DNA of 7,617 bases from Desulfobacterales bacterium (lineage in GTDB: Bacteria; Desulfobacterota; Desulfobacteria; Desulfobacterales; Desulfobacteraceae): NCBI GenBank assembly GCA_022361095.1, contig JAKSBO010000136.1, positions 1 through 7,617 of the forward strand, in the 5' to 3' direction. Positions 5,630 through 7,617 of this stretch are shown here, one piece after another. How positions within the stretch are numbered: the first letter of the stretch is position 1; each line of letters begins with the position of its first letter. Below the pieces are notes generated by a model. It searched no databases, was not told the origin of the DNA, and saw only the letters and a program-made list of their open reading frames with translations. The position numbers and the translations under genes are program-made.

Positions 5630-7617
5630 CTATGTTTGATAAACTTTCATCACCTCATCCCCCAGGTGATTGATCACCTTTACGGCAATACGGCCCGATG
5701 CCGGGCGGTCAAAGGGGCGGGAGATATCGCTGTTCAAACTGTCCCAGGCCTCTTTGTTGATTTCCGCCTTAAGGGTGGTTTTCAGTGCCTTGTAGGGATC
5801 ATTGGCCCCGAGGAAATAGGCCTGCCGGACAAAAAAGCTCTCCTCATTGTAATCGGTGTCAATGAACCAGCAGGCAATGCCGTCGGCGTTGTCGCTTTTG
5901 ACCTCTCCGGTATTGGGATGGAACACATCCACGCCGTTGATTTGAACCCGGATCTGGTTGTTTTCAGCATCAAGGATATCAATATCCGGCTCGCCAAAGA
6001 TGACAAATAGATTGCCTTTGCCTGTATTTTTCAAATCATCGGCCATGTGCAGGTCCGCGTTCATCCGGGCTTTGAGTACCGGAATGCGGCCAAGCTTGTC
6101 AAAATCCGATGAATGGGCGTCATAGTTGAAGGCGCAGGTGACCAGCACATCAAACCCTGCATCCCCGGCCTCCCGGGCTGCCGCCACCAGATCGGGCCTT
6201 GATACCGTGCCGAATTCAGGGCCGATGAAGACGGCTGCCCTTCGTTCCGTTCCCTGGTCTCCATCTCCTTCCAGGTAACGGCCTTCGGCACAGATGTATC
6301 TGCCGGGCCACGGGCTTAAGGACGAAAAAGAGATCTTATTTTCCTTGTGTGCCTGCTGGACCCCGGCGGTTTTCAGGTTGTCCAGGACCACCTGGGCAAA
6401 ATCCTGGTTTTCCTCCCCCTGGGGCGTTTTCAAAGGATCAATCAATTCGTCGTCTGCATCCACCCCCATTACCCGGTGGGGGGAGAGGGATTCCACGGTA
6501 AAGGGACCTGCCACCCGCACCTTTTTCTTGTCTTCATAGGGTTTGTCGTAGAGGTATTCAAAATCGGCCTTGGCCGCTATGGATGCATCAATCTCCTTTT
6601 GCCGGGCAATGCGCAGGTTCCACCATTTTTTGTGCAGGGTTTTGGCCTTGGCCGGCCACTCTTCGTCAGCATCCCGGGGGATTTCCCACTCCTGGTATTT
6701 TGTTTTCAGGGCGGTATTGAGCTGTTCGCGCAAGGGCTCCATCTCTTTTTGGAACTGATCCCAGATTACGTCGATTTCCGCATTATTGGCAATGGCTTTC
6801 AGGGTGATGTGTGGGACCCGTTCATAGACAAAGCCCTGGCGAATATTACCGAAGGTTGGAGTTTGGGATGGGGGCGTACGGGTGATTTGGGCCTCTTTTT
6901 CCTGGCCGTCTTTGCTGTCTGACAAAAGGTAATAGGGGTAGCGGGCGCCCATGATGCGGGCACGAGCCAGCGTCAGGGCAACTCTTGAGGTGTCTATCGT
7001 GATCCAACGACGGCCCCATTGTTCAGCTATATAGGCTGTTGTGCCGGAACCGCAGGTGGGGTCGAGAACGAGGTCTCCTGGGTCGCTTGTCATGAGGATG
7101 CAGCGTTCAATCACCTTTTTATGCGTCTGAACAATGTAGATTTTATCTGAAGCAAAAGCACCAAATTGTGTGTCGGTCCATATATTGTTGCGTTTCCCTG
7201 TTACTCTCTGATGCCCATATTTCTTCCATCGTATCTGTTTGGAGCTAAATCTTACAATTCGATCTGCTTTGTCTAACCTATTGATATTTACTGGGTCACA
7301 AGCCCACTGCCTTGATGAAGACGGGCTAAATTTTTCGCCTCTGAAATTTATCGAGACAGAACGCGTTTCACTGGGGTGTTGCGATGTCATATCACCAAGC
7401 TCATAACTTCCTATGACGTCTTCATTATTACCAGACGAATTACTTTCGTTCGAAAAAAGATCGTGATATTTTAATTTATTTTTATCTTTGGCGAATAATA
7501 GTAAGTAATCAGCCACAGTATCTATTGTTGCTGATGTTCTACCGGTAGAGGTTTGGAAAGTTATTTGTGTACAAAAATTTTCATCCCCAAACACCTCATC
7601 CATCAAAGCCCGAACCC
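5630..7617 (-). CDS. Site-specific DNA methyltransferase (type III Mod-like), 5' end outside the window
   Basis: The frame is open to the window edge, reading VRALMDEVFGDENF before the TTG and ATG codons near 7606, so the true start is off the right end; 661 residues are visible. It is an S-adenosylmethionine-dependent DNA amino-methyltransferase of the beta arrangement, in which the catalytic DPP[YF] motif precedes the cofactor motif; the catalytic motif must lie outside the window. The MDEVFGDENF segment is typical of the region just after the catalytic core. Counting from the TTG, residues about 15-155 are the likely target-recognition region. Residues about 157-170 (VQTHKKVIERCIL) stand in for motif X, and LVLDPTCGSGTT (179-190) is motif I, binding the cofactor. 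A long C-terminal part of about 450 residues follows, with a helical segment rich in Trp, Lys and Glu and a domain containing AVFIGPEFGTVSRPDLV. It is the first visible gene of the minus-strand operon. No restriction subunit is seen in the window. Confidence 0.9.
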   Translation of the reverse strand, partial: VRALMDEVFGDENFCTQITFQTSTGRTSATIDTVADYLLLFAKDKNKLKYHDLFSNESNSSGNNEDVIGSYELGDMTSQHPSETRSVSINFRGEKFSPSSSRQWACDPVNINRLDKADRIVRFSSKQIRWKKYGHQRVTGKRNNIWTDTQFGAFASDKIYIVQTHKKVIERCILMTSDPGDLVLDPTCGSGTTAYIAEQWGRRWITIDTSRVALTLARARIMGARYPYYLLSDSKDGQEKEAQITRTPPSQTPTFGNIRQGFVYERVPHITLKAIANNAEIDVIWDQFQKEMEPLREQLNTALKTKYQEWEIPRDADEEWPAKAKTLHKKWWNLRIARQKEIDASIAAKADFEYLYDKPYEDKKKVRVAGPFTVESLSPHRVMGVDADDELIDPLKTPQGEENQDFAQVVLDNLKTAGVQQAHKENKISFSSLSPWPGRYICAEGRYLEGDGDQGTERRAAVFIGPEFGTVSRPDLVAAAREAGDAGFDVLVTCAFNYDAHSSDFDKLGRIPVLKARMNADLHMADDLKNTGKGNLFVIFGEPDIDILDAENNQIRVQINGVDVFHPNTGEVKSDNADGIACWFIDTDYNEESFFVRQAYFLGANDPYKALKTTLKAEINKEAWDSLNSDISRPFDRPASGRIAVKVINHLGDEVMKVYQT

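Noticed and set aside
5636..6010. Open plus-strand frame of 124 codons opposite the methyltransferase C-terminus
   Set aside because: It is an antisense shadow of a well-supported gene, with no independent support.
6347..6922. Long open plus-strand frame (191 codons) opposite the methyltransferase
   Set aside because: It lies wholly antisense to a clearly coding, GC-rich part of the methyltransferase, which favours stop-free antisense frames. Its product, rich in Gly, Phe and Val, matches nothing and it has no evident ribosome site.
1..7617. CRISPR array, tRNA, rRNA, riboswitch or replication origin
   Set aside because: No regularly spaced direct repeats, no cloverleaf or ribosomal RNA signature, and no iteron or DnaA-box cluster were seen on either strand.

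Overview
The window holds two unlike blocks that converge on a short gap at 2603-2741. No ribosomal, tRNA or housekeeping marker is present, so taxonomy is a guess. The mix of moderately GC-rich minus-strand genes with AT-rich plus-strand genes, and the styles of the methyltransferase and helicase, would suit a Gram-negative environmental bacterium, possibly of the sulfate-reducing Desulfobacterota. I hold that only loosely. The content is that of an accessory or defence island rather than core genome.

Left block (about 1-2602, plus strand). After roughly 200 bases with no convincing gene come five small unrecognised genes: a coiled-coil protein with one membrane segment near its C-terminus (201-809), a small multi-pass membrane protein (879-1160), two small soluble proteins (1200-1493 and 1516-1857), and a secreted or periplasmic protein of 252 residues (1844-2602). 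The last four are closely spaced and the last two overlap by 14 bases, so they probably form one transcription unit. Four of the five appear to use TTG or GTG starts. The region is conspicuously AT-rich. Related short motifs sit in the gaps after 809, before 1200 and after 2602.

Right block (2742-7617, minus strand, read from right to left). First is a large site-specific DNA methyltransferase of the type III Mod-like group, cut by the window edge at its N-terminus (5630-7617). It is followed by a short degenerate coding tail (5494-5595), then a 227-codon gene (4811-5494) that looks like the two ends of an S8 (subtilisin-like) serine peptidase joined in frame with the catalytic domain missing. 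Last is an intact superfamily 1 UvrD-type helicase of 690 residues with a RelE/ParE-like domain at its N-terminus (2742-4814). The peptidase remnant and the helicase overlap as ATGA, and the short tail and the peptidase remnant overlap as TAATG, which points to translational coupling.

Interpretation. The minus-strand block looks like a restriction or phage-defence operon that has lost pieces: the methyltransferase and helicase are kept, while the peptidase and possibly an ATPase partner survive only as ends. No restriction endonuclease subunit is visible in the window. The methyltransferase also changes base composition sharply across its presumed target-recognition region, consistent with specificity exchange. 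The plus-strand genes have no assignable function; small membrane, small soluble and secreted proteins packed together would fit an immunity-like or envelope-related accessory cassette, but this is inference only.
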